Part shown: piece by piece, positions 1-6,922 of the stretch
Layout of the letters: each line of letters opens with the position of its first letter
How positions within the stretch are numbered: position 1 is the stretch's first letter
Origin: Comamonadaceae bacterium
GTDB taxonomy: Bacteria > Pseudomonadota > Gammaproteobacteria > Burkholderiales > Burkholderiaceae_C
DNA: 9,749 nucleotides
Assembly (NCBI GenBank): GCA_947371775.1
Contig: CANBQX010000073.1
Coordinates: 1-9,749, forward strand
Direction: 5' to 3'
Position numbers and translations under genes: made by a program
Notes under the pieces: model-generated
What the model was told of the DNA's origin: nothing
Databases searched by the model: none
The model's input: only the letters and a program-made list of their open reading frames with translations

Positions 1-408
1 GAAACCGATGGTTCGATCACGCCCTACGACCTCGGTATGGGCGCCATGGTGTCCAAGACCAAAGACTTTTTGGGCCGACGGTCTCTGAGCCGCAGCGATA
101 CCGTGGCCAGCGATCGCAAGCAATTGGTGGGCTTGCTCACCGATGATGCCGTGACGGTACTGCCCGAAGGTTCGCAAATCACCCGCAGTGCGACCTTGCC
201 TGCGCTGCCCGTGCCCATGGTCGGGCATGTCACCTCCAGCTACTTCAGCCCGACCGTTCAGCGCCCGATTGCCATGGCTGTCGTGCGCGGTGGTTTGAGC
301 CGCATGGGCGAGAAGGTTTACATCCCGCTGGTGGATGGCCGCATCGTTGCCGCCACCATTTGCAGCCCGGTCTTTTACGATCCCGAAGGAAAGCGTCACC
401 ATGTCTAA
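1..408 (+). CDS. soxA: Sarcosine oxidase alpha subunit, C-terminal end (partial, 5' cut by window)
   Basis: The reading frame is open from base 1 and gives the last 135 residues before TAA at 406-408. Seen: a GcvT-like aminomethyltransferase C-terminal region with DRKQLVGLL (about 37-45), PVPMVGHVTSSYFSP (about 70-84) and the closing PVFYDPEG (123-130), all typical of the tetrahydrofolate-binding half of heterotetrameric sarcosine oxidase alpha. In this family the enzyme oxidatively demethylates sarcosine to glycine and H2O2; the alpha subunit carries NAD and the folate site that traps the methyl carbon as 5,10-methylene-THF. It is cytosolic. The full subunit is about 1000 residues, so most of the gene, and presumably soxB and soxD, lie before this window. 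The ATG codons at 37 and 46 are internal and are not starts. The end overlaps the soxG start by 8 bases, which implies translational coupling. Confidence 0.93.
   Translation, partial: ETDGSITPYDLGMGAMVSKTKDFLGRRSLSRSDTVASDRKQLVGLLTDDAVTVLPEGSQITRSATLPALPVPMVGHVTSSYFSPTVQRPIAMAVVRGGLSRMGEKVYIPLVDGRIVAATICSPVFYDPEGKRHHV
385..390 (+). promoter_or_regulatory. Ribosome binding site of soxG
   Basis: GAAGGA lies inside the soxA 3' end with a 10-base spacer to the ATG at 401. It supports ATG401 over the in-frame upstream ATG at 335, which lies deep inside soxA and would add 22 residues that do not belong to the family. Confidence 0.6.
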
Positions 409-1009
409 TGTTGTTCTGGAAAGCCCATTGGCCGCAGTGACCGGCCTGGGCCAGCGCGTTTTGTCGGTGGATGGCGCCAGCGTCACGCTGGGCGAAGTCG
501 CTTTTGTTGACATGCTCAACATCCGTGGCAACGCCGCCGACCCCCACTTTGTAGAAGCGGTGCAGCGCGTAACCGGTTTGGCCTTGCCCCTGCAAGCCAA
601 CACCGCCACGCTGGGCGCAGCGGGTCAACTGCTGTGGCTGGGCCCTGACGAGTGGGTGCTCAAACTGCCACCGACGGGGTCAAGCTACCAAAGCGCGGGC
701 CCGCTAGAGGCCATGGAAAGCGCCCTGCGCACCGCCTTGGCCGGACAGCACGTGTCTCTGGTGCCGGTGGGCCATGGCTTTGCCACGATGACCGTGCAGG
801 GAGCGGGCGCTGCTGCTTTGCTGGCGCGCGGTTGCCCCTTGGATTTGCATCCCCGGGCCTTTGCGGCGGGCGCGGTGGCGCAAAGCCATGTGGCCAAAGC
901 CGGCGCGACGGTGCTGTGCCTCGCGCCGAGCAGCCATTTCGAGTTGACCGTGCGCCGCAGTTTTGCCGACTACCTGTTCCGCTGGCTGTGCGAAGCCGGT
1001 GCCGCGTGA
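401..1009 (+). CDS. soxG: Sarcosine oxidase gamma subunit
   Basis: A 202-residue protein, the usual length for SoxG. Seen in order: LNIRG (39-43), WLGPDEW (79-85), GCPLDLHPRAF (144-154) and FELTVRRSFADYL (180-192), which are the conserved stretches of this subunit. Gamma is the small, GcvT-like, cofactor-free subunit needed to assemble the alpha-beta-gamma-delta sarcosine oxidase; the covalent FMN of the holoenzyme sits at the beta/alpha interface. The start is ATG401, chosen from the GAAGGA ribosome binding site, the normal N-terminus (MSNVVLESPL) and the 8-base overlap with soxA. The reading frame remains open upstream to 335, but that part is antiphase coding in soxA. The hydantoinase-like gene begins 15 bases downstream, so the two probably share a transcript. 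No terminator is visible between them. Confidence 0.93.
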   Translation: MSNVVLESPLAAVTGLGQRVLSVDGASVTLGEVAFVDMLNIRGNAADPHFVEAVQRVTGLALPLQANTATLGAAGQLLWLGPDEWVLKLPPTGSSYQSAGPLEAMESALRTALAGQHVSLVPVGHGFATMTVQGAGAAALLARGCPLDLHPRAFAAGAVAQSHVAKAGATVLCLAPSSHFELTVRRSFADYLFRWLCEAGAA

Positions 1010-1024
1010 GTCGGACGGCTCTGC

Positions 1025-3067
1025 GTGCCTGACCGCGTGGCCTATTCGCTAGGAATCGACACCGGCGGTACGTTTACCGACGTGGTGCTGCTCGATGGCG
1101 AGCGCCGTGTCACGGCATCTGCCAAAAGCCTGACCACACGCTTTGACCTGGCCCAAGGCATCGCCAGCGCCTTGGACCAGCTGCCGCAGGACCTGCTGCA
1201 ACAGGTCACGCTGGTGTCCCTGTCCACCACGCTCACCACCAACTCGGTGGTGGAGGGCAAGGGCTCACCGGTGTGCGTGCTGCTGGCGGGCTACGACGCG
1301 CTGCAGGTCAAAAGCAGCGGCTTGATCGATTTGCTGGGCAGCGACGCCATTGTGCGTTTGCCAGGCGGTCATGACGCCGGCGGCATTGCCACCGAAGCCT
1401 TAGACGAAACCGCGTCGCGCGCCGCCATTGCACAGCACATGGCCCGGGTGTCTGCGTTTGCGATCTCTGCCACATTTGGCGTGCGCAATCCGGCGCATGA
1501 AGTGCAGCTGCGTGCATGGGTGCAAGAGATGTGCGACGTGCCCGTGACCTGCGGCCATGAGCTGGCCTCCAGCCTGGGTGCACCACGGCGTGCGATGACA
1601 GCGGCCTTGAACGCCCGCATGATTTTTCATGTGAAGGCGCTGATCGATTCTGTGCAGCGCACCCTGGCCGCGCGCGCGATTGACGCACCGCTGATGGTGG
1701 TGCAGGGCGACGGCTCCTTGATCAATGTGGCCAGCGCTTTGCGCCGCCCAGTCAACACCGTGCTCTCAGGGCCCGCGGCCAGCGTGCTGGGTGCCTGTGC
1801 TTTGAGCGGCCTGCACAACGCCGTGGTGGCCGACATGGGCGGCACCACCACCGACATCGCGGTGGTGCGCAATGGCCTGCCGGAGCTGAGTTTTGATGGC
1901 GCCATGGTGGGCAACTGGCGGCCCATGGTGGAGGCGGTCAAGGTCTATGCCGTGGGCTTGGGTGGCGACAGCGAAGTGCGCCTGCACGGGGGCGAAGGCC
2001 TCACCATCGGTCCGCGCCGCGTCGTGCCCTTGAGCTTGCTGGCCCACCAGCATCCGCATATTTTGGCAGCGCTGGAGCGCCAACAACACGAGACGCCGCA
2101 CGCCAGCCAGATGCGCTTTGCCCAGCGCCTGCATGCCGACGCGGCGCTGCTGGCACGGCTCAACGACGATGAGTTGTTTGCCTGGGAAACCATGGCCAAA
2201 GGCCCGGTCGATCTCGAGTGGGCCAACATGGAAAACCGGGCCCTGGCACGCGCCATTGCCCGCTTAGAGCGCAAAGGCTTGGCGATTTACACCGGTTTCA
2301 CGCCCAGCGACGCGGCCCATGTGCTGGGCCTGTCCAGCCACTGGAGCACGGCGGGCGCGACACTGGCTGCGCGCATTTGGGCGCGGCAAATGCGCCACAT
2401 GTACGGCCTGGGCACCTGGAAAACAGGTGACGCCATGGGCCCGGCCCAAGACGTGGTGACCAAGGTCGTAGATACGATTTGCCAGAAGCTGATTGAAGCG
2501 GGTCTGAACGACGCCGGCCAAATGAACGAAACGTCCGCAGGCAAAGTTGCTGCGCTGTTGACCACCATGGCCAAAAGCGGCACGCAGACCGCGCAGCCCG
2601 GGTCCTCGGCGGTGTTTCAACTGCAGTTTTCTCCGAGCATGCCCCTGGTGGGCGTGGGTGCCCCGGCCACGAGTTACTACCCTGCGGTCGCGCAAGCTCT
2701 GGGTGTGGGATTGCAATTGCCGCCCCATGCCGAAGTGGCCAACGCGGTCGGTGCCGTGCTGGGCCAGGTGTCGCAGCGGGTGCACATCACACTGACCCAA
2801 CCGGCGCGCGGCATTTTCAAGGTGTTCACCGCCCAGGGCCCGCAAGATTTTGGTGATCTGCCGTCGGCGGTGGCCCATGCCCAGCAGCTGGCGGGGGACG
2901 AAGCACTGGCTCGTGCTCTGGCGGCAGGCGCGCAGACCGCCGACGTGGTGTACACGCAGCGCAATAACAGCGTGGACAACGACATCGATGGCAATGTGTT
3001 TTTTGAAGCGGTGGTCACCGCCACCGCCAGTGGCGCGCCGCGGCGCAAGGCCGCGCTCGCTCAATAA
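1025..3067 (+). CDS. Hydantoinase/oxoprolinase family protein (HyuA-like, standalone)
   Basis: A 680-residue protein with the ATP-binding fold of the HyuA/acetone carboxylase beta/5-oxoprolinase family. Seen: DTGGTFTD (12-19, N-terminal phosphate loop), STTLTTNSVVEGKG (67-80), LSGPAASVLGA (247-257), DMGGTTTD (270-277, second phosphate motif), GLGGDSEV (311-318) and TIGPRRVVPLSLL (327-339). The C-terminal half has no motif I can tie to catalysis. Known: family members use ATP to open hydantoin, N-methylhydantoin or oxoproline rings, or act as kinase subunits of carboxylases, usually with a HyuB partner; none follows here. Inferred: placement 15 bases after soxG suggests a role in supplying or processing N-methyl substrates, for example an N-methylhydantoin to sarcosine route. 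The substrate cannot be read from the sequence. The start is GTG1025 without a clear ribosome binding site; in-frame GTG1037 would also keep the phosphate loop. The stop overlaps the convergent DUF4337 gene by 7 bases. Confidence 0.85.
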   Translation: MPDRVAYSLGIDTGGTFTDVVLLDGERRVTASAKSLTTRFDLAQGIASALDQLPQDLLQQVTLVSLSTTLTTNSVVEGKGSPVCVLLAGYDALQVKSSGLIDLLGSDAIVRLPGGHDAGGIATEALDETASRAAIAQHMARVSAFAISATFGVRNPAHEVQLRAWVQEMCDVPVTCGHELASSLGAPRRAMTAALNARMIFHVKALIDSVQRTLAARAIDAPLMVVQGDGSLINVASALRRPVNTVLSGPAASVLGACALSGLHNAVVADMGGTTTDIAVVRNGLPELSFDGAMVGNWRPMVEAVKVYAVGLGGDSEVRLHGGEGLTIGPRRVVPLSLLAHQHPHILAALERQQHETPHASQMRFAQRLHADAALLARLNDDELFAWETMAKGPVDLEWANMENRALARAIARLERKGLAIYTGFTPSDAAHVLGLSSHWSTAGATLAARIWARQMRHMYGLGTWKTGDAMGPAQDVVTKVVDTICQKLIEAGLNDAGQMNETSAGKVAALLTTMAKSGTQTAQPGSSAVFQLQFSPSMPLVGVGAPATSYYPAVAQALGVGLQLPPHAEVANAVGAVLGQVSQRVHITLTQPARGIFKVFTAQGPQDFGDLPSAVAHAQQLAGDEALARALAAGAQTADVVYTQRNNSVDNDIDGNVFFEAVVTATASGAPRRKAALAQ

Positions 3068-3648
3068 AACAGGAAGAAGCCGTTGGCGGCGGACAGTGCG
3101 CCCAAGGACCCTAAGACTGTGCCCGCCCAATACAACACGGGCAGTCCTGCAACGATGGAAACCGACAGCAGCACGATGGCAATTTGCAGCATGCCTTCGG
3201 CGTAGTCGAACCAGGGGTCTTGGCGAATGGCGTGGTCGCGCGCACCTTCATGTTCTTTGGCGGTGACCAGCAGCTCTTTTTTGCCTTCTTTGGTTTCGGG
3301 CTCAGACTCGTAACGGTCGATGGTCTTTTTGTAGTCTTCGATCTTTTTTTGCATCGCCTCTTTGGCGGCAGCAGGCATGCCGGGCTCGCGCAGCAATTGC
3401 AACTCCAAGTCGCTTGCCGCAATCTTGAGTGAGGTTTGGCGGATGGATTTGGCCTGGTAAAAGGCGTAGCTGTTGGCTGCCAGGATGTTCTCCTGCGTGA
3501 TTTCTTTGCCCGCGTTGGACCCACCCAGGCTGGAAATGGCCAAAACCATGGCCAGGATGGAAATCGTCAGTGCGGTGCGGTTTTTGCCATCGCTGTGGCC
3601 GTGACCGTGACTTTCTTCAATCATTTCTGAGGCTTCGTGGGCTTCCAT
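3061..3648 (-). CDS. DUF4337 domain-containing membrane protein
   Basis: A 195-residue protein matching the architecture of DUF4337 proteins; no biochemical function is known to me. Seen: an acidic and histidine-rich N-terminus (His4 and the cluster ESHGHGHSD at 12-20), a first membrane helix at about 26-42, a long charged, probably helical or coiled-coil segment at about 66-135 rich in Lys and Glu (AMQKKIEDYKKTIDRYESE), then WFDYAEG and two membrane helices at about 152-174 and 176-194 ending at FFLFY. Three membrane segments with one large soluble loop are predicted. The start ATG at 3648 is supported by a strong GGAGAG just upstream. It lies 62 bases after uppS on the same strand, so co-transcription is possible. 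The His cluster could bind metal, but this is a guess. Confidence 0.8.
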   Translation of the reverse strand: MEAHEASEMIEESHGHGHSDGKNRTALTISILAMVLAISSLGGSNAGKEITQENILAANSYAFYQAKSIRQTSLKIAASDLELQLLREPGMPAAAKEAMQKKIEDYKKTIDRYESEPETKEGKKELLVTAKEHEGARDHAIRQDPWFDYAEGMLQIAIVLLSVSIVAGLPVLYWAGTVLGSLGALSAANGFFLFY

Positions 3649-3653
3649 GGTCT

Positions 3654-3659
3654 CTCTCC
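3654..3659 (-). promoter_or_regulatory. Ribosome binding site of the DUF4337 gene
   Basis: On the minus strand GGAGAG (within GGAGAGAGA) sits 5 bases before the ATG at 3648. It is the clearest Shine-Dalgarno sequence in the window and fixes this start. Confidence 0.65.
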
Positions 3660-3710
3660 AGTTGCGAAAAATGCGGCAGTGTAGTGCGCGCAGGCCATGG
3701 TAGTGGCGCC

Positions 3711-4493
3711 CTATGACGCCTGGGTTTCAATGGCAGAGCTTGCAATGGTGCTTTCGCCGCCGAACCGGCGGTCGCGCTGGGCAAACCAGGCCAGCGCGTG
3801 GTCCAAGGCTTCGGGTGTGAATTCGGGCCACAGCAGGTCGGTGAAATACAACTCGGTATAGGCCATTTGCCACAGCATAAAGTTGCTCATGCGGGACTCG
3901 CCGCCGGTGCGGATCATCAAGTCGGGCGGTGGTGCGTCAGCCAGTTGCAGGTAGGGCGCAAGCGCTGCCTCGTTCAAGGTATCCGCTGACTCGCCCGGGT
4001 GCGCCTGCTGCCAGGCTTTCACGGCTTGCAGAATGTCCCAGCGCCCGCCGTAGTTCAGGGCCAAGGTCAGGGTGATGCCGCGGTTGTGTGAAGTGCTCTC
4101 TTGCGCGTCGCGGATCAAGGCCTGTACGCGCTGGTCAAAGGCGCTCAGTTCACCGATCACGCAGAGCCGCACGCCTTTGGCGTTGAGGTTGCCAATTTCC
4201 TTTTGCAAATACAAGGTCAGCAGCCCAATCAGGCTGCCCACCTCGTCCATAGGGCGGCGCCAGTTTTCGGTGCTGAAAGCAAACAGGGTGAGATGGGATA
4301 TGCCCCGTTCAGCACAGGCTTGCACGATTGCGCGCACCCGGCGCGAACCGGCGCCATGTCCCACCGCCTTGGGCAGCCCACGTGCACCGGCCCACCGGCG
4401 GTTGCCGTCCATGATGATGGCGACATGCTGAGGCATGGCGGGAGGCAGGTTGGGCGACAAGTGAAATCTCGAAGGTGTGGGCGGGAATGGCAT
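3711..4493 (-). CDS. uppS: Undecaprenyl diphosphate synthase (cis-prenyltransferase)
   Basis: A 260-residue protein carrying all signatures of cis-isoprenyl diphosphate synthases: HVAIIMDGNRRWA (23-35) with the catalytic Asp29, GHGAG (45-49), FSTENW (73-78), NYGGRWD (147-153), IRTGGESRMSNF (194-205) and ELYFTDLLWPEF (214-225). The family adds isopentenyl units to farnesyl diphosphate to make C55 undecaprenyl diphosphate, the lipid carrier for peptidoglycan and O-antigen; the enzyme is soluble or loosely membrane-bound. Start choice: the frame also opens at TTG4508 (5 residues longer) and at ATG4436, just before the MDGNRRW motif. ATG4493 gives an N-terminal tail of ordinary length, but no strong ribosome binding site decides it. 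Its neighbours are not the usual pyrH-frr-uppS-cdsA-dxr cluster, so this may be a second copy or a relocated gene. Confidence 0.93.
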   Translation of the reverse strand: MPFPPTPSRFHLSPNLPPAMPQHVAIIMDGNRRWAGARGLPKAVGHGAGSRRVRAIVQACAERGISHLTLFAFSTENWRRPMDEVGSLIGLLTLYLQKEIGNLNAKGVRLCVIGELSAFDQRVQALIRDAQESTSHNRGITLTLALNYGGRWDILQAVKAWQQAHPGESADTLNEAALAPYLQLADAPPPDLMIRTGGESRMSNFMLWQMAYTELYFTDLLWPEFTPEALDHALAWFAQRDRRFGGESTIASSAIETQAS

Positions 4494-4520
4494 CAGGACA
4501 GACGCCAATTTGACGATCAG

Positions 4521-4526
4521 ATTCTA
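4521..4526 (-). promoter_or_regulatory. Possible -10 element for uppS
   Basis: On the minus strand TAGAAT (5 of 6 matches to TATAAT) would place transcription start near 4514, giving a leader of about 20 bases before ATG4493 and none before TTG4508. No good -35 hexamer lies at the right distance, so this is only a candidate. On the plus strand of this divergent gap (4494-4627) I see no convincing ruvB promoter and no LexA operator of the CTGT-N8-ACAG type. Confidence 0.25.
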
Positions 4527-4627
4527 TTGCGTGCGCCTTACAAGGGAATGTCACCGAAATCAGAGTCACTCCCGCGCTACCATGGCACCCTGATTCAACC
4601 ATTCCCGGCGCCCGTACGCCGCACGCT

Positions 4628-5698
4628 GTGAGCATTCAAACCGACGATTTCGCCCCTTACCCCGACAGTGGCCCCGCTGCGCGCATGGTCTCCGCCATTC
4701 CGGCGTCCGGCGCGGAAGAAGCCATTGAGCGTGCCCTGCGGCCCAAGCTGTTGGACGAATACGTGGGCCAGGCCAAGGTGCGGGAGCAGTTGGAGATTTT
4801 TATTGGCGCGGCCAAAAAACGCGACGAAGCGCTGGACCACGTACTGCTGTTTGGCCCTCCAGGTTTGGGAAAAACCACGCTCTCGCACATCATTGCGCAC
4901 GAACTCGGTGTTAACTTGCGCCAAACCAGTGGCCCGGTGCTGGAAAAGCCCAAGGATTTGGCGGCGCTTCTGACCAATCTGGAAAAAAACGACGTCCTCT
5001 TTATTGATGAAATTCACCGGCTCTCGCCGGTGGTCGAAGAGATTTTGTACCCCGCGTTGGAGGACTACAAAATCGACATCATGATCGGCGAAGGCCCGGC
5101 GGCCCGGTCCATCAAGCTGGACCTGCAGCCATTTACCTTGGTGGGTGCGACCACCCGCGCGGGCATGCTGACCAACCCGTTGCGCGACCGTTTTGGCATC
5201 GTGGCGCGTTTGGAGTTTTACACCTCAGAGGAGCTGCTGCGCATCGTCACCCGTAGCGCAGGGCTGCTCAAGGTGCCCATGGATGCCGACGGTGGTTTTG
5301 AGATCGCACGGCGCTCGCGCGGCACGCCACGCATTGCCAACCGCTTGCTGCGCCGGGTGCGCGACTATGCCGAAGTCAAAGGCGCGGGCACCATCACGCT
5401 CGATATCGCCAACCGGGCCTTGGCCATGCTGGATGTCGATCCCCAGGGCTTTGATCTGATGGACCGCAAGCTGCTCGAGGCGGTGATCCACCGTTTTGAT
5501 GGCGGGCCCGTGGGCTTGGACAATATTGCAGCCAGCATTGGCGAAGAACGCGAAACCATCGAGGATGTGATTGAGCCCTACCTGATCCAGCAGGGCTTTT
5601 TGCAGCGCACACCGCGCGGGCGCATTGCCACCTTGGCGGCCTATCGCCACCTGGGGGTGACGCCGCCCAGCAACGCGGGCGAGGTTCCTGGTTTTTGA
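4628..5698 (+). CDS. ruvB: Holliday junction branch migration DNA helicase RuvB
   Basis: A 356-residue protein, normal length for RuvB. Seen: RPKLLDEYVGQ (38-48), Walker A GPPGLGKTT (76-84), Walker B LFIDEIHRL (124-132), sensor 1 GATTRAG (173-179), the arginine-finger region LRDRFG (185-190), sensor 2 RGTPRIANRLLRRVRD (231-246) and a C-terminal winged-helix DNA-binding domain (about 275-345) with QGFLQRTPRGR (322-332). RuvB is an AAA+ hexamer that, with RuvA, drives Holliday junction branch migration in recombinational repair before RuvC cleavage. The start is GTG4628, giving MSIQTDDFAP; the upstream ribosome binding site is poor, but this N-terminus (acidic, with the usual RPK segment at about 38) suits the family. 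ruvA and ruvC are not adjacent. The gene is divergent from uppS and convergent with the hydroxylase gene 18 bases downstream. Confidence 0.97.
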   Translation: MSIQTDDFAPYPDSGPAARMVSAIPASGAEEAIERALRPKLLDEYVGQAKVREQLEIFIGAAKKRDEALDHVLLFGPPGLGKTTLSHIIAHELGVNLRQTSGPVLEKPKDLAALLTNLEKNDVLFIDEIHRLSPVVEEILYPALEDYKIDIMIGEGPAARSIKLDLQPFTLVGATTRAGMLTNPLRDRFGIVARLEFYTSEELLRIVTRSAGLLKVPMDADGGFEIARRSRGTPRIANRLLRRVRDYAEVKGAGTITLDIANRALAMLDVDPQGFDLMDRKLLEAVIHRFDGGPVGLDNIAASIGEERETIEDVIEPYLIQQGFLQRTPRGRIATLAAYRHLGVTPPSNAGEVPGF

Positions 5699-5704
5699 GC
5701 TGTT

Positions 5705-5716
5705 GGGCCTAGGCCC
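5705..5716. terminator. Palindrome between convergent ruvB and hydroxylase genes
   Basis: GGGCCTAGGCCC is a perfect 12-base palindrome filling most of the 18-base gap between the two convergent stop codons. It is flanked by a second inverted pair, TTTTGAG (5693-5699) and CTCAAAA (5716-5722). Together they could fold on either transcript and act as a weak bidirectional terminator, but neither strand has a proper U-tract after the stem and the inner loop is tight. Called from sequence symmetry only. Confidence 0.3.
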
Positions 5717-6901
5717 TCAAAACGGCAGTGGGCTCAAGACCAGCACCGTGGCGATGGCCAGGCCTTGAATCAGCAGCACGCTCACGAGCTTGAGTTGGTG
5801 TTGCAAATAGCGCCCCAGTGCCCACAGACCCAGCGTTAAGGCAGCGCAGCCCGCCACGGCCAGCGGCAGCGCTTGGCCATCGACATTCCACAGGTACCAG
5901 GCACCGGCCGCCGTGAGCACGCCGTTTTGAACCACGGCCAGCACGGCCTGAGCGGTCGACAAGGGCGGCGCGTAGGTGCGCACTGCTGACAGGTCAAAGG
6001 CCCGGGTGCTGATGCCCTTGTTCTCCAGGGCCGTGCGGTAGTGGGGGTCGGAGGGCATCCAGCCCGGCGGTTTGAGCCACACGCGCAGCTTGTCGCCCCA
6101 GCGTGGCGCCAGCCGGCTGCGCTGCCAGAGTTCGGCGTACACCGACAGGTTGGCCCAGACCGGATCCCAGCTGTTCAGTGGTGTGCGGGTGCCGTACACG
6201 CAGGCTTTGGTCTCGGGCTCAAAAGTGCCAAACATGCGGTCCCACAGCACCAAAATGCCGCCGTAATTGCGATCCACATAGCCCTCGTTGATGGCGTGGT
6301 GCACCCGGTGGTTGCTGGGCGAACAAAACACGCGGTCAAACCATCCGAGCTTTCCCACATGCTCGGTGTGCACCCAAAACTGGTAGAGCAAATCCACCAG
6401 CGCCACAATGCCAAAGACCAGCGGCGGCACACCCATCACCGCCATGGGGAGGTAAAACATCCAGCCCAACAAGGCGCCGGTGGAGGTTTGGCGCAGTGCC
6501 GTGGACAGGTTGTAGTGCTGGCTCTGGTGGTGCGCCACGTGCGCCGCCCAAAACAGCGCCACCTCGTGCCCCGCACGGTGCAGCCAGTAATAGCAAAAGT
6601 CGTACACCACCAAGGCCAGAACCCAGCCGTACCAGTGCTTCCACAGCTCGGCGTCGGGCCATAGCGCCACGGTGCTGAACACGGCGGCGTAGACGGCAAT
6701 GCCAATGAACTTGCCCAGCACTCCGACCACCTGGCTCATCAGGCCCAGGCTCAGGTTGTTGAGCGTGTCACTGACGCCGTAGCTGCTCACCTGCACCGAG
6801 CCGTCCTGTGCGGCTTGAACCACCTTGCGGCGGTCCCACCACAGCTCCACAGCAATCAAGAGCAAAAAAACGGGGAAGGCAAAAACGATGATTTTGGACA
6901 T
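5717..6901 (-). CDS. Sterol desaturase/fatty acid hydroxylase family protein (AGMO-like)
   Basis: A 394-residue membrane protein with the eight-histidine di-iron signature: HRAGH (108-112), HVAHH (121-125), VHTEH (177-181) and NHRVHH (197-202), followed by YVDRNYGGILVLWDRMFGTFEPE-type sequence typical of bacterial homologues of alkylglycerol monooxygenase (TMEM195). Membrane helices are predicted at about 4-20, 53-80, 90-107 and 140-175, with three more in a C-terminal extension at about 316-338, 345-362 and 372-391. Known: the superfamily uses O2 and a di-iron centre to hydroxylate, desaturate or cleave lipids. The lipid substrate here (fatty acyl, ether lipid or sterol-like) cannot be told. 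The start ATG6901 has no strong ribosome binding site. It lies 21 bases after an alpha/beta hydrolase on the same strand, so the two form a likely operon; translation may be coupled to the upstream gene. Confidence 0.88.
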   Translation of the reverse strand: MSKIIVFAFPVFLLLIAVELWWDRRKVVQAAQDGSVQVSSYGVSDTLNNLSLGLMSQVVGVLGKFIGIAVYAAVFSTVALWPDAELWKHWYGWVLALVVYDFCYYWLHRAGHEVALFWAAHVAHHQSQHYNLSTALRQTSTGALLGWMFYLPMAVMGVPPLVFGIVALVDLLYQFWVHTEHVGKLGWFDRVFCSPSNHRVHHAINEGYVDRNYGGILVLWDRMFGTFEPETKACVYGTRTPLNSWDPVWANLSVYAELWQRSRLAPRWGDKLRVWLKPPGWMPSDPHYRTALENKGISTRAFDLSAVRTYAPPLSTAQAVLAVVQNGVLTAAGAWYLWNVDGQALPLAVAGCAALTLGLWALGRYLQHQLKLVSVLLIQGLAIATVLVLSPLPF

Positions 6902-6922
6902 GGTGGTGATGGTGTCTCGGTT

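Noticed and set aside
335..400. Extension of soxG to an upstream ATG.
   Set aside because: It would overlap the conserved end of soxA by 74 bases and add residues foreign to the family; ATG401 has a GAAGGA site 10 bases before it.
2264..3130. Minus-strand open frame of 288 codons opposite the hydantoinase-like gene.
   Set aside because: The composition is Arg/His/Gly-rich with no family motif, typical of the antisense of GC-rich coding DNA; the plus frame has clear ATP-binding motifs.
4510..4515. TTGACG on the plus strand as a -35 box for ruvB.
   Set aside because: No TATAAT-like hexamer lies 16-18 bases downstream; the next AT-containing candidate is 22 bases away.
6041..6664. Plus-strand open frame of 207 codons opposite the hydroxylase gene.
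   Set aside because: It is an antisense shadow of the conserved histidine-box region; no ribosome binding site or recognisable domain.
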